From DATBGS01 sp036557885 (GTDB lineage Bacteria > Chloroflexota > Ktedonobacteria > Ktedonobacterales > DATBGS01): a stretch of 64,000 bases of DNA. Shown here piece by piece: positions 42,984-53,393 of this stretch (the first letter of the stretch is position 1; every line of letters starts with the position of its first letter). Location: NCBI GenBank assembly GCA_036557885.1, contig DATBGS010000145.1, positions 45,840-109,839 on the forward strand, read 5' to 3'. The translations under genes and the position numbers were made by a program. The notes under the pieces are model-generated. The model saw only the letters and a program-made list of their open reading frames with translations. It did not search any database and was not told the DNA's origin.

Positions 42984-43790
42984 ATGGCAACTTCCACTAC
43001 TTCCACTACTTCCACGACCCCTCCGCGTTCGACGATGCCCAACCCGGTCAAACATCCCTTGCTGGCGCTCAAGTATGTGCTCTTTGGCTATTTGCCACTG
43101 GGCGGTCCTGCCGGGTTGGGTATCCCGCTCGATTTCGTTCCGCTGGCGCATCTGGTACGCTACGCCAACTATTTCATTCAGGAAGGCTACGTCTCCACGC
43201 TGATGTGCTTTCTCATCCCGATGTTCCTGCTGATGATTGATCGGCAGCTTGAGCGCAAGAAGCGGGCGTATGGGGGCAGGTACTTTGCCAACTATTTCAC
43301 GCCCGCTGATCTGAAGCAGGCGCCTGCTGATCGTCTGGCGCTGCGGCTGTTGGGCAGCGATGCGCTCTTTCAGATGCTCTACGAAGAATTACGCTTGCTG
43401 TTTCGCTTGCTGCGGGCGGCGCAGGTGGCGTATCGGCTGGGCATCACGACAGAAGTGGGCTGGCAGCCCATCCACCGGGCGGCCATGATCGTCTTGCTGC
43501 GTGTGGCGCAGATCAGCGCGGCGCTGCGGCGCAAGGCGAGCACCTCGTTGCTGCCGGAGGAATGCGTGCGCTGGCAGGCGCGCCTCGTCTGGAACGAGTT
43601 CTTTGCCGGAGCGAATGCGCCGGAGGGAGAGCGGAAATGGCTGGAGCCGCTGATGAACCTGAAGCCGCATGAGCAGAAGCGCATCGCGTACCATCTGCGG
43701 CACGAGCAGGCGGCAGGGCGCCCGATTCCCGCGCCGTTTGTGGAGCGGTTCGAGGAGTGGGCTGCGGAATTCGGCGTAGCTGGCGAATAA
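42984..43790 (+). CDS. Unknown protein, paralogue of the 17190-18026 product
   Basis: 268 residues with a Ser/Thr-rich start (MATSTTSTTSTTPP). Homology to the 17190-18026 product covers about residues 30-215 (GYLPLGGPAG, EGYVSTLMC, ERKKRAYGG, LYEELRLLFRLLRAAQ, HRAAMIVLLRVAQISAALRRK, ECVRWQARLVW). One hydrophobic stretch (CFLIPMFLLMI) could be a membrane segment or a buried helix. No known catalytic motif. The same promoter-RNA-palindrome-gene order as the first copy suggests a repeated functional unit. Repeat R4 follows downstream. Confidence 0.7.
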   Translation: MATSTTSTTSTTPPRSTMPNPVKHPLLALKYVLFGYLPLGGPAGLGIPLDFVPLAHLVRYANYFIQEGYVSTLMCFLIPMFLLMIDRQLERKKRAYGGRYFANYFTPADLKQAPADRLALRLLGSDALFQMLYEELRLLFRLLRAAQVAYRLGITTEVGWQPIHRAAMIVLLRVAQISAALRRKASTSLLPEECVRWQARLVWNEFFAGANAPEGERKWLEPLMNLKPHEQKRIAYHLRHEQAAGRPIPAPFVERFEEWAAEFGVAGE

Positions 43791-43822
43791 TGAAGTTTTA
43801 CTAATGAGGTAGGCCACGAGAG

Positions 43823-44015
43823 CTGGCGACTAAAGATCGCGGCTAAGGGCCTGCGGCCAAGAAACCCGCCTGCGCGGGTTAAGACGAAGGCCAGCGTACC
43901 TGGGGTGGGGAGTCCCTGAAGAGGGACTTGCCGCCGTGCCCCTGCTTTGAGGGGTGCCCTTCTGTCTTAGTGGTGGCGTCCGCAGACGCCCTTAGCCGCG
44001 ATCTTTAGTCGCCAG
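43823..44015. repeat. Palindromic mosaic element, copy R4 (complete)
   Basis: 193 bp with perfect 28-bp terminal inverted repeats (43823-43850 and 43988-44015), each with CTGGCGACTAAAG at the outer end and CTAAGGGC at the inner end. The interior is a string of small hairpins: AACCCGCCTGCGCGGGTT, AGTCCCTGAAGAGGGACT, CCCCTGCTTTGAGGGG (43938-43953), the CTAAGACAGAAGGGCAC module inverted (43954-43970) and GGCGTCCGCAGACGCC. It carries no ORF. It lies between an unknown gene and a kinase gene. Confidence 0.85.
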
Positions 44016-44131
44016 GCACGTTGCCCTACAGGATTGTTGCGCGATGCTACAAGCTCTTGCTTGCATCTGCTATACTGCTGTTATCTCAGGGGCGATTGGT
44101 AGGAGAACAGATCGAGCAGGAGAGCGTGCAT

Positions 44132-45403
44132 ATGGCAGAGCAGGGGCCGCTGACGGGTCAGCGTTTGGGCGACAAGTTTCTGCTGGGTGAATTGCTGGGG
44201 CAAGGCGGCTTTGGCGCCGTCTACAAGGCGCAGCATCTCTTGCTGAACCGCCCGCAGGCCATCAAGGTGTTGCGGGAAGAATATTTCAGCGACCCCAAGT
44301 TCCGCGAGCGCTTCATACGCGAGGCACAAACGCTGGCCGCGCTGGACCACGCTAACATCCTGCCGGTGCATGATTTTGGCGTGGAAGGCAGCCGCGCCTA
44401 TCTGGTGATGCCCTTTATTAGCGGTGGCACGCTGCAAGGGGTGCTCAAGGCGCGGCCTGGACCGCTCAGCCTGGAGGACACGGCGCGCTATCTAGAGCAA
44501 ATCTGCGCCGCGCTAGACTACGCCCACAAACGCAAAAAGCCGGTGGTGCATCTGGACCTCAAGCCGCTCAACCTGCTCGTACACGAGGATGGGCACCTGC
44601 TGCTTTCGGACTTCGGCCTGGCGCACCTGATGGAGCAGGGCGCGTTGGAGGGCGGCACCAGCCTGCAATTCGGCTCGCCGCTCTATATGGCGCCGGAGCA
44701 TTTCGACGGCAAGCCAGAGCAGCGCAGCGACTTGTACGCGCTGGGCATCATCCTCTATCAACTGCTGGCTGGTCGCGTGCCATTTACGGGCACCTCGGCA
44801 ATGGCGCTCATGCTCCAGCATATGAAAGAAGTGCCGCCATCGCTGCACGCCGCGCGCCCCGATCTACCGCCCCCGCTGGATGGGGTATTGAGTAAGGCCC
44901 TGGCAAAGCAACCCGCGCAGCGCTACCAGTCGGCAGGCGAGCTACTCTACGAGTTTCAGGCGGCAGCGGGGCGGCTGTCGCAGCCGTCGGGCGGCGCGTC
45001 TTCGCTGCTGAATGCTCAGACGCGCGTGTCGCAGCCGCAACTGCCTGAGACGGTACGGGCGGTGAATCCGCCTATGGCCCCCCTCGATTCGACGAAATCC
45101 CCACCGCTGTCGTCTCCCCTTTCCGCGCTGGAACCAGCCCCGCAAGCCAGTTTCCCAATAAGCCGCCTTTTATTGGGGATAGGACTTCTTTTAGTGCTGG
45201 GGTTTGCTACTCAATTTGTTCTTACTTTTCTCTTCGAATTTATTCCTGGGAAGGGCCAAGAGGTACTCTTCACTTCTCCGTTGCTGGGGCCGGTTACAGA
45301 ATATCTGTTGGCCTGGATAGTGGTATTAATCGGTATCGCTTACGGTCTTTATAGATTTCTTTTTAAGAGATCTTCGAGAACTAAGAAAAGCCAGAGCTTA
45401 TAG
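44132..45403 (+). CDS. Membrane-anchored Ser/Thr protein kinase
   Basis: 423 residues from MAEQGPLTGQRLGDKF (AGGAG upstream). Kinase domain about 14-275: LGQGGFGAVYKAQ, the lysine in QAIKVLRE, HLDLKPLN, SDFGLAHL, MAPEHFDG. A Ser/Pro/Gln-rich linker is followed by two membrane helices (LLLGIGLLLVLGFATQFVLTFLF and EYLLAWIVVLIGIAYGLYRFLF) and a basic tail. The last about 240 bases are visibly richer in A/T than the kinase part, which hints at a separate origin of the membrane module. Confidence 0.88.
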   Translation: MAEQGPLTGQRLGDKFLLGELLGQGGFGAVYKAQHLLLNRPQAIKVLREEYFSDPKFRERFIREAQTLAALDHANILPVHDFGVEGSRAYLVMPFISGGTLQGVLKARPGPLSLEDTARYLEQICAALDYAHKRKKPVVHLDLKPLNLLVHEDGHLLLSDFGLAHLMEQGALEGGTSLQFGSPLYMAPEHFDGKPEQRSDLYALGIILYQLLAGRVPFTGTSAMALMLQHMKEVPPSLHAARPDLPPPLDGVLSKALAKQPAQRYQSAGELLYEFQAAAGRLSQPSGGASSLLNAQTRVSQPQLPETVRAVNPPMAPLDSTKSPPLSSPLSALEPAPQASFPISRLLLGIGLLLVLGFATQFVLTFLFEFIPGKGQEVLFTSPLLGPVTEYLLAWIVVLIGIAYGLYRFLFKRSSRTKKSQSL

Positions 45404-45462
45404 CATGATGCTGATGAAAAAGCGGGCACACCATCAGGCTCTGACACAGCAGCCATAAACAC

Positions 45463-45511
45463 AGCGGCGCCCCGCCAGCCAGAGCACATCTGTGGCTGGC
45501 GGGGCGCCGCT
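45463..45511. terminator. Long GC hairpin between convergent genes
   Basis: 19-bp arms (AGCGGCGCCCCGCCAGCCA and its complement) around an 11-base loop, 60 bases after the kinase stop and 19 bases before a convergent gene end. Probably a shared terminator. Confidence 0.65.
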
Positions 45512-45529
45512 TGCAGGGGTGCGCGCGGG

Positions 45530-45763
45530 CTAGCTGAGGCCGAGGCGGGCGCGGACCTCTTCCAGCGTGTTAGAGCCAACTACCGCTTCCAGTGTGGTCT
45601 CGTTGGCAGTTTTGATTGCTGCCAACACTTCATGGCTCAGCGGGCCAAAGCGTTTCTCCAGGGCAATCTGAGCCATGCGTTGCATACGCTCGGTCATCTG
45701 TTTTTTCGTATGGTCACGGACGGCCTCAGCATAGCTTGATTCTTCCCAAATCTCTTCGATCAT
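45530..45763 (-). CDS. Rpn/DUF4351-like C-terminal fragment protein
   Basis: 77 residues from MIEEIWEESSYAEAV (AAAGGG five bases upstream). The first half resembles the helical region before the C-terminus of Rpn/YhgA-type transposase-like nucleases (EEIWEESSYAEAVRDHTKKQMTERMQ). The second half (ALEKRFGPLSHEVLAAIKTANETTLEAVVGSNTLEEVRARLGL) matches the DUF4351-type tail. The PD-(D/E)xK nuclease domain is absent, so this is either a remnant or an independently expressed tail. Confidence 0.55.
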   Translation of the reverse strand: MIEEIWEESSYAEAVRDHTKKQMTERMQRMAQIALEKRFGPLSHEVLAAIKTANETTLEAVVGSNTLEEVRARLGLS

Positions 45764-45855
45764 ATGGTCCCTTTCTAGCGCTTGCATCAAGGCTGCCCCC
45801 TGCTTTTCCCTTTATTATACGCCTCTCGTCTTGCCAGAGCCAGCCAATTAACGGC

Positions 45856-45890
45856 AAGCGGGGCGAGCAGCCTGGCTGCTCGCCCCGCTT
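45856..45890 (-). terminator. Hairpin after lon
   Basis: 15-bp arms AAGCGGGGCGAGCAG / CTGCTCGCCCCGCTT, 15 bases past the lon stop on the minus strand. The T-run is minimal. Confidence 0.6.
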
Positions 45891-45905
45891 CTTGTCAAAG
45901 ATAAA

Positions 45906-48645
<2,740 letters not shown>

Positions 48646-48653
<8 letters not shown>

Positions 48654-49254
48654 TCGGCGCTTCTCCCTTGGTGCCAACCACCAGCGGCCCACTGCTGGGC
48701 GCGTGGTAGTGGCGTGGAGATGGGGTATCGGCGGTTTCAGCGCTGGGTGCAGCCTGAAGGTCGCCCGATGTTTTTCTGGGTTCGGAGGGCTGATTCATTT
48801 TCTCAAGCGGCTGGAGTGGGCCAGACACCTTTTTGGGCAGCAGGACGTGTAAGAAGCCGTCCTCATAGCTGGCAGTTACCTGCTCGCGTTCGATTTCTCC
48901 GGGGATAAATAGCTCAACGCGGAAGGGACCGTAGCGCACCTGGGCTTCGTGATAGCAAATGCCCTCATCGTGCTCGTGATGGTCTTTGCGCTCACCACTC
49001 ACCACCAGCGCGTCAGGATAGAGGGTGACATCCAGGTCACTTTCGCGCATCCCAGCCAGTTCAATCTTGACGGTGATCGCGTTGGAGGTTTCGTGAATAT
49101 CTGCGGGCGGGCGCCAGACGTTCGAGCGATTGGTGAGGGAAAGCTGCTGGCTCTGGCGCACCAGTTCATGCCAGAGTTGATGGTAGTGCCGCTCAAGTTC
49201 TTGCTGTGAGCCTTGCATATACCGATAGGTCACAGAGCGATAGCGCAACCGCAT
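48646..49254 (-). CDS. Hsp20/alpha-crystallin small heat-shock protein
   Basis: 202 residues. The alpha-crystallin domain spans about 48-145 (WRPPADIHETSNAITVKIELAGMRESDLDVTLYPDALVVSGERK...YGPFRVELFIPGEIEREQVTASYEDGFLHVLLPK). The C-terminal extension of about 60 residues is longer than usual and lacks a clear IxI motif. An AGGT site precedes the ATG. It is an ATP-independent holdase; with lon downstream it would hold or hand over unfolded proteins. Confidence 0.9.
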
Positions 49255-49290
49255 AGTCGTTTACCTCAGTTTTGGCGTGGCGCCGGGGTA

Positions 49291-49503
49291 TTAGCCGTTC
49301 GGCGTGGACAGGTTTTTTTCCCCGCTGGCAAGTTCGGCCTGGCAGGTCTGACAAAGATACTCGTATTCGGATCTCTCTTCAGAAAGGGCGTTGCTGGGGA
49401 CCAGTTTTGCCTGGCGACGTGGGGTTGGCTTGCCGCACTGCGCGCATTGAACATACGTGACGGGAAAGGCTGTTCTGCGTGTGCCAAGAATATCTTCTTG
49501 CAT
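49291..49503 (-). CDS. Small zinc-ribbon protein heading the hsp20-lon operon
   Basis: 70 residues with AGGAGG before the ATG. Four cysteines in two CxxC knuckles (CAQCGK and CQTCQA, about 30 residues apart) should bind one zinc. The rest is basic and short. It lies 36 bases upstream of hsp20 and is likely co-transcribed. Function unknown; a regulator or adaptor for the operon is possible. Confidence 0.65.
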   Translation of the reverse strand: MQEDILGTRRTAFPVTYVQCAQCGKPTPRRQAKLVPSNALSEERSEYEYLCQTCQAELASGEKNLSTPNG

Positions 49504-49865
49504 GGCTGAAAACCTCCTGAGAGACTCTGCCTGTACGTCTTCCTTGTTGTACTCATGAATGACAGGGGGCAGCGCACTATGAGATGGCCCCAGTTGATTA
49601 TGGCACGGCTCCCTGCAAAGCGCAAGCTATGCAAAAGGCTCTGGCATGCCCCACTGGTGAAATATGTGGCGAACTTCACTGCCAGAACGTGTTGCAATGC
49701 CTTGAAGCGCGTGCTCAAGCAGGGTATGCTTCAGGCAGTGTAACGCGAATATGCTGTAACGATGTGCGCTATTTTTAGTCTAAAGCGGTACAAGCACATA
49801 TCTCTGGTGATGGCAGCGCTGTAGCCCCATCTTCACCCATAGTCTAGTTCAGAAAGAGGCACCCC
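49504..49865. other. Divergent regulatory region of the heat-shock operon and DM13 gene
   Basis: No gene is supported. An inverted repeat CTTGA-N9-TCAAG lies at 49701-49719; it resembles the HAIR operator of HspR (CTTGA-N11-TCAAG) but is two bases short. A perfect HAIR-like site is present upstream of clpB (63201-63221). Promoters for both directions must lie here. Confidence 0.45.
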
Positions 49866-50729
49866 ATGCAACAACAGCAGTATCCTCCGCAGCAGGGCCA
49901 GGGGCTTCCCCAGGCCCAACCGCAGCAGCCGGTGTATCCCGCCTCGATGCAACCGGCGCAGCAGTATCAACCATACCCGGCGCAGATGGCTGCTCAGCAG
50001 CAACCGCCCTATCCAGCCGCGCAAGCACCTCAGCAGCAGCAATCTTATCCGCCGGCGTCTTATCCGCAGCAACAGCAGTGGGCTGCACCAGTCCAGCAGC
50101 AATGGCCGAGCGCCCCTGCTCCAACTCCGACGCCCCAATCCTCCATGAGCGGGCCTGGGCCAAAGGCACGCAAAGGCTTGACGCCCATGAAGATGGCCGC
50201 AATTGTGATGGCGGTGGTTATCATCGGCGTTGGGGCGCTGCTTGGCTATAAGTTCTTTGCTCCCAAGTCTGGCACGGCCAACGACAGCAACCCCTTTGCC
50301 AGCGCAGGCACGCCCGGCGCCACAACCACCGCAGGCACCACAACCGCGCCCACTTCTGGCACTGGTGGCCCGGTGGTGCTGGCAACCGGCGCGTTTATTG
50401 ATACCGGCTCTGGCGATCACGGCTCCGGCAATGTGACCATCGGCAAGACGGCAGACGGCAAGTATGTGATTCATCTGGACAATTTGAATGTGGTGGCGGG
50501 GCCAGACCTGCATGTCTATCTTGCAACGCCAGCGAATCCCTCCAGCGCCGATCAGGTGACGAATGGCGGGGTAGACCTTGGCTCGCTGGCCGCCAATCAG
50601 GGGTCGGTGAATGTGGATGTGCCCGCCGATGTAGGCGGCAATCTGAGTAATTACAAGTCGGTGGTGATCTACTGTAAGAGTTTTGCGGTGATCTTTACGG
50701 TTGCGCCGCTGACCTTCCAGAACGCTTAA
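49866..50729 (+). CDS. Membrane-anchored DM13 domain protein with Gln/Pro-rich N-terminus
   Basis: 287 residues, AAAGAGG upstream. The first about 100 residues are Gln/Pro/Tyr/Ala repeats, then basic residues and one membrane helix (MAAIVMAVVIIGVGALLGY). A Thr/Gly linker leads to a DM13 domain (about 178-285): TGAFIDTGSGDHGSGNVTIGKTADGKYVIHLDNLNVVAGPDLHVYLATP...VDLGSLAANQGSVNVDVPAD...YKSVVIYCKSFAVIF, with the conserved Cys. DM13 domains have been proposed to be redox or heme-linked; the role here is unknown. Confidence 0.82.
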   Translation: MQQQQYPPQQGQGLPQAQPQQPVYPASMQPAQQYQPYPAQMAAQQQPPYPAAQAPQQQQSYPPASYPQQQQWAAPVQQQWPSAPAPTPTPQSSMSGPGPKARKGLTPMKMAAIVMAVVIIGVGALLGYKFFAPKSGTANDSNPFASAGTPGATTTAGTTTAPTSGTGGPVVLATGAFIDTGSGDHGSGNVTIGKTADGKYVIHLDNLNVVAGPDLHVYLATPANPSSADQVTNGGVDLGSLAANQGSVNVDVPADVGGNLSNYKSVVIYCKSFAVIFTVAPLTFQNA

Positions 50730-50738
50730 CCAGAACGC

Positions 50739-51251
50739 CTACTCAGCATCTCTTTCGGCCTGGGTGTGGCGAGCGAATGCCCGCACCCAGGCCCGCTGCT
50801 CGTCCGTTTCGGGGACGTTCATGCCGCGCGCGTTGCTGAGCAATTCCAGGGCATGCTCAGGCGTGTATCCAGCGAGGACGAGCAGGCTGCCTGCCATCAC
50901 CGATGATCTGCCTATGCCTCCGCGACAGTGAATCACCAGATGCTTTCCCTCCAACAGCAGCCCTTTCAGCCCTTCAAGAAACGCCAGCGCCTCGGCTTCA
51001 GACGTTGGCACGCTGAAATCCTGAATGGGGAAGGAGAAATAATGGATGTCCCGCGCCTGGCAAAGCCGGGCTTCTTCGGCCAGGTCTAGCTCGCTGACCT
51101 CTTCGTCGGTGAGCAGCGAGACGACGACCTCCACGCCAGCATCTTGAAGCGCGGCGACCTCATCGGCCAGCCAATCGCCCCCGCGCGGATGCGGCATCGT
51201 GCTCAGACGCCCAGGGCCAGGAGATTTCACGGTAAATAACTGTACACGCAT
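50739..51251 (-). CDS. Dual-specificity/tyrosine-type protein phosphatase
   Basis: 170 residues from MRVQLFTV. The P-loop is VIHCRGGIGRSS (HCx5R, Cys nucleophile and Arg), with the general acid probably the Asp in PIQDFSVP. The layout (GGDWLADEVAALQDAGVEVVVSLLTDEEVSELDL) resembles CDKN3-like bacterial phosphatases. In a region with several Ser/Thr kinases and FHA proteins it could reverse their phosphorylation. It starts 10 bases after selB on the same strand and is likely co-transcribed with it. Confidence 0.87.
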   Translation of the reverse strand: MRVQLFTVKSPGPGRLSTMPHPRGGDWLADEVAALQDAGVEVVVSLLTDEEVSELDLAEEARLCQARDIHYFSFPIQDFSVPTSEAEALAFLEGLKGLLLEGKHLVIHCRGGIGRSSVMAGSLLVLAGYTPEHALELLSNARGMNVPETDEQRAWVRAFARHTQAERDAE

Positions 51252-51261
51252 GGTTTGCTCC

Positions 51262-53175
51262 CTACATATATTGCCCTGCCGCTGGCCCCAGCACGCGATC
51301 ATCACCCACGCGGCGGGTGATGCGCCGTTCGTCGAAGTGTTCCAGGATTGCCAGCATATATTTGCGCGACGTGTTCAGCAGGTCGCGCGCCTGGGCAACG
51401 GTGATGGTGCCATGCTCGCGCAGATGCGTCACAATGCGCCGCGCGCTTTCGTGGTAGGCACCCGGCGTGAGCAGTATGGCCTCACTGACCTTTACTAGCG
51501 CGCCTTGCTCGATGAGCGCCGCCGTTAGCTCGTTGCCCAGGTTGGCCTCAATTTCCGGGCGCCCCGGCGGGCTGAAGGGGTTCTCCTGGAATTGACGCAG
51601 CAGCGCGTCCACTCGCTGCTGCTGCTGTGGGGTGAAGCGCGGTGCGTGCCCCGGCAGGCGCACCGCAGAAGCCGAGGCTGCCTCGGCCAGGTCGCCCCTG
51701 GCAACGAGCGCAGCCAGCACCTCGTTGGCCTGGCGCGGGGCAAGACCCAGGCGCGCGCGCCACTCTTCTTTGGGCAGCCCTGCGCGCAAGGGATACTGGC
51801 GGTGATGGTCTGCGACTAGCGTGCCCGATGCCTCGCGCAGCCGCTCCCAGGTGGGCGCGGCAAAGTAAAACGCCCCGACCTGCACGGCCAACGCCTGCTC
51901 CACCAGCGCTGCCAGCGCCGCGCGCCCTTCATCCGGCGCTAACCCGCTGCGTCGGATGGCTTCGGCCTCTTCGTAGCCGCTCAGCCCGCGCAAAGGATGC
52001 ACGATGGCGCTGCCCCTCAGCGCCGCAAACATGACTTCTTCTGGCGCGCCTTGCTCCAGCACCTCCAGCGCCGCCAGCACAGCCGGGTCGCGGCGCTTGT
52101 GGTGGCGCGGCTGCGTATCGAGAATCTCGCCGCCGCCGATGGTGATGCTGGGCGAGGGCAGCCGCAGGATAAAGCGGTCCCGCCGGGCTACAACTACCGG
52201 CTCAGCCAGCTTGAGTTGCACCCAACTCTGCGCCCCTGGCTGCAAGGCGTCGCCCTCCAGCAGCCGGACGCGCGCCTGCACTTCTTTGGCGCCCACATAC
52301 AGGTCCACTTCGGCGTTGTGTTCCAGGGGGCGCGGCGCGCTTTCCAGCAGAGAAAACCGCGCATCCAGCAGCATGCTGGGCCGCAGTTTGCCGGGCAAGC
52401 TGAGCACGTCGCCGCGTGCCAGGTCGGTCTTTGCCACGCCAGCCAGGTTAATTGCGGCGCGTCCGCCTGGCGAGATGCGCTCCACGGTGTGCTTGTGCGT
52501 CTGGAGCGTGCGAATGCGGGCGCGCAGCCCCTGGGGGAGCAGCTCCACTTCCTGGCCGACGCTCAGCGGCCCATCCAGCAGCGTGCCGGTGACGACGGTG
52601 CCAAAGCCCTGAATGGTGAAGACGCGATCTATCGGCAGGCGCGGGCGCCCGCTCTGCTGGCGGCTGGAAGGCTCCTCAAGCAGCCGCTCCAGCGTGGCGA
52701 CCAGTTCGGGCAGCCCGGCGCCGGTATAGGCAGAGACGGGCAGGATGGGCGCGCCCGCCAGCGTCGTGCTGGCGAGCCGGGCCGCCACCTCTTCGCGCAC
52801 CAGTTCCAGCCAGTCTTGTTCCACGAGATCGCATTTGGTCAGGGCGACCACGCCCCGGCTGACGCGCAGCAGATCAAGGATTGCCAGGTGCTCCTCGGTC
52901 TGGGGCATGATGCCCTCGTCGGCGGCCACCACCAGCAGGGCCAGATCAATGCCGCCCACGCCCGCGAGCATGTTTTTGATAAAGCTTTCGTGGCCGGGCA
53001 CGTCCACAATGCTGACCTCCTGCCCGTTGTGGAGCGTCAGCCAGGCAAAGCCCAGGTCAATCGTCATGCCGCGCTCTTTTTCTTCGGCCAGCCGGTCCGG
53101 GTCAATGCTGGTGAGCGCTTTCACCAGGGTGGATTTGCCGTGATCTACGTGCCCTGCGGTGCCAATACATGCCAT
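51262..53175 (-). CDS. selB: Selenocysteine-specific translation elongation factor SelB
   Basis: 637 residues. GTPase motifs: G1 GHVDHGKST, G2 region EKERGMTIDLGFAW, G3 DVPGHE, G4 TKCD. The domain 2/3 segment IDRVFTIQGFGTVVTGTLLDG is typical of SelB, and the long C-terminal half ends in winged helices (RIVTHLREHGTITVAQARDLLNTSRKYMLAILEHFD), the SECIS-binding part. It delivers Sec-tRNA to UGA codons. No selA, selC, selD or obvious selenoprotein gene is visible in this window. A phosphatase gene follows. Confidence 0.93.
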   Translation of the reverse strand: MACIGTAGHVDHGKSTLVKALTSIDPDRLAEEKERGMTIDLGFAWLTLHNGQEVSIVDVPGHESFIKNMLAGVGGIDLALLVVAADEGIMPQTEEHLAILDLLRVSRGVVALTKCDLVEQDWLELVREEVAARLASTTLAGAPILPVSAYTGAGLPELVATLERLLEEPSSRQQSGRPRLPIDRVFTIQGFGTVVTGTLLDGPLSVGQEVELLPQGLRARIRTLQTHKHTVERISPGGRAAINLAGVAKTDLARGDVLSLPGKLRPSMLLDARFSLLESAPRPLEHNAEVDLYVGAKEVQARVRLLEGDALQPGAQSWVQLKLAEPVVVARRDRFILRLPSPSITIGGGEILDTQPRHHKRRDPAVLAALEVLEQGAPEEVMFAALRGSAIVHPLRGLSGYEEAEAIRRSGLAPDEGRAALAALVEQALAVQVGAFYFAAPTWERLREASGTLVADHHRQYPLRAGLPKEEWRARLGLAPRQANEVLAALVARGDLAEAASASAVRLPGHAPRFTPQQQQRVDALLRQFQENPFSPPGRPEIEANLGNELTAALIEQGALVKVSEAILLTPGAYHESARRIVTHLREHGTITVAQARDLLNTSRKYMLAILEHFDERRITRRVGDDRVLGPAAGQYM

Positions 53176-53349
53176 AGACGAATGGTACCATAAACGCTGG
53201 TACCTTTGGCGGCCAGTTGCCCGTTATACAGAACAGAAGGCGCTCTTTTCGTCCGGTGCTTGTTGCAAAACGCAAGGAAACTGTGTATTAATAAGTTTGC
53301 CCCTCTGATGTCATCGCCGCAGGTACTCATCATTATTGCAAGCTAATGA

Positions 53350-53374
53350 TATAATGGTTTAGAACGAGCGTTCG
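53350..53374 (+). promoter_or_regulatory. Possible -10 box and LexA-like palindrome upstream of dnaB
   Basis: TATAAT at 53350-53355 could be a -10 box, though no good -35 was found. Six bases further, GAAC-GAGC-GTTC (53362-53373) followed by G matches the Gram-positive LexA pattern CGAACnnnnGTTCG except for the first base. It lies 20 bases before the start codon. A link to the SOS response is inferred. Confidence 0.4.
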
Positions 53375-53393
53375 AAAGTTTCTGGGTGTGTTT

